From the NCBI RefSeq assembly GCF_000190535.1, contig NC_015160.1, positions 434,001 to 498,000 on the forward strand: a stretch of 64,000 nucleotides of DNA, read 5' to 3'. The stretch's first letter is position 1. Each line of letters opens with the position of its first letter. Shown here in pieces: positions 63,693 through 64,000 of this stretch. Below the pieces are notes generated by a model. The model had not been told where the DNA came from, did no database searches, and saw nothing but the letters and a program-made list of their open reading frames with translations. Made by a program: the position numbers and the translations under genes. Source of the DNA: Odoribacter splanchnicus DSM 20712. GTDB taxonomy: Bacteria > Bacteroidota > Bacteroidia > Bacteroidales > Marinifilaceae.

Positions 63693-64000
63693 TCACCGGC
63701 AGTTTTCTGCAACCACTTCAGCGATGTCTTTGATAGGAACTGCCGTGTCGGTTTTCATAAAAGTTTTTTTACATAGAGGACAGGCTGTTACTAAAAGATC
63801 CGGTTGATAAGACAGATAGGCTTTTACCGCATCGCTACTGATTCGGGTACGTTGTCCGGGATCGATATGTATGTTGGCCAGGGATCCGCCACAGCACAAT
63901 GAATTTTTACCGTCATAGACGGTTGCTAATTTATGACTGACGGTTTGCAGTACCTGATCGGGAGCAGCATATACATCACATCCGCGGCCCAGTTCACAGG
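63693..64000 (-). CDS. CCG-domain iron-sulfur protein, C-terminal part (cut by window edge)
   Basis: The last 100-odd residues of a heterodisulfide-reductase subunit B-like protein are present: CELGRGCDVYAAPDQVL, then CCGGSLANIHIDPGQRTRIS and LLVTACPLCKKTFMKTD. The C-x(n)-CCG and C-x-x-C cysteines typical of this domain, which carries an iron-sulfur cluster in electron-transfer complexes, are visible. The start lies beyond position 64000. Confidence 0.85.
   Translation of the reverse strand, partial: CELGRGCDVYAAPDQVLQTVSHKLATVYDGKNSLCCGGSLANIHIDPGQRTRISSDAVKAYLSYQPDLLVTACPLCKKTFMKTDTAVPIKDIAEVVAENCR

Noticed and set aside
1..64000. tRNA, rRNA or CRISPR
   Set aside because: No cloverleaf, rRNA segment or regularly spaced repeat array was seen on either strand by reading; a covariance search could still find a small RNA.

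Overview
The window looks like a chromosomal segment of a Bacteroidales bacterium. The evidence is paired SusC/SusD genes with FecI-type sigma factors and FecR anti-sigma factors, promoters of the Bacteroides type (TTTG / TAnnTTTG with 19-20 nt spacing), weak ribosome-binding sites, Bacteroidota-type long forms of LepB and HutU, and an insert carrying Bacteroides-type mobilization genes. A gut member near Odoribacter/Butyricimonas is my guess from gene content; no marker here proves it.

Layout. (1) 1-2981: tail of an unknown gene, a terminator, priA, and a decayed stretch that still holds a glycoside hydrolase family 2-like fragment. (2) 3006-18013: an ECF sigma / FecR / SusC / SusD / lipoprotein operon broken by about 8.5 kb of foreign DNA (about 7613-16095). 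The insert replaced the 3' end of susC and the 5' end of susD. It holds a RiPP-type (peptide natural product) maturation and export operon on the minus strand: double-glycine leader peptide, radical SAM/SPASM remnant, outer-membrane beta-barrel protein, C39 peptidase-ABC exporter and a short HlyD-like adaptor. It also holds two helix-turn-helix genes and a fused remnant of VapE-like and relaxase genes. No integrase is visible, so it is probably an immobile relic. (3) 18242-21714: a glutamate acid-resistance set on the minus strand (gadC, glsA, ion channel). (4) 21963-27764: menF-menD-menB-menC-menE for menaquinone synthesis, convergent with an MFS transporter. (5) 29118-46243: mostly housekeeping: a radical SAM protein, a THUMP-like methyltransferase, nhaD, small membrane proteins, an XRE regulator, trxB, a Smr protein, a NifX-like protein, a peroxiredoxin, phospholipase A, hutU, a Cys-rich unknown, a DMT transporter, folC and rex. 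(6) 46373-49608: thrS-infC-rpmI-rplT; infC appears to start at a rare ATA codon. (7) 49770-54512: dapB, lepB, phoH, a small basic gene with a terminator hairpin inside its reading frame, and a DJ-1 family gene. (8) 54763-62990, minus strand: a second sigma / FecR / SusC / SusD / DUF4843 / PKD-like lipoprotein operon. Its susC lacks its N-terminal domains and is out of frame at two poly-A tracts. (9) 63090-64000: an unknown protein and the end of a CCG-domain iron-sulfur protein cut by the window edge.

Most interesting points: the RiPP locus with a double-glycine precursor and a maturase missing its iron-sulfur half; the small basic gene whose transcript should end before its stop codon, as E. 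coli arfA does; the ATA start of infC; the twin poly-A frameshifts in the second susC; and the palindrome-embedded promoter and 10-bp iterons in the mobile relic.
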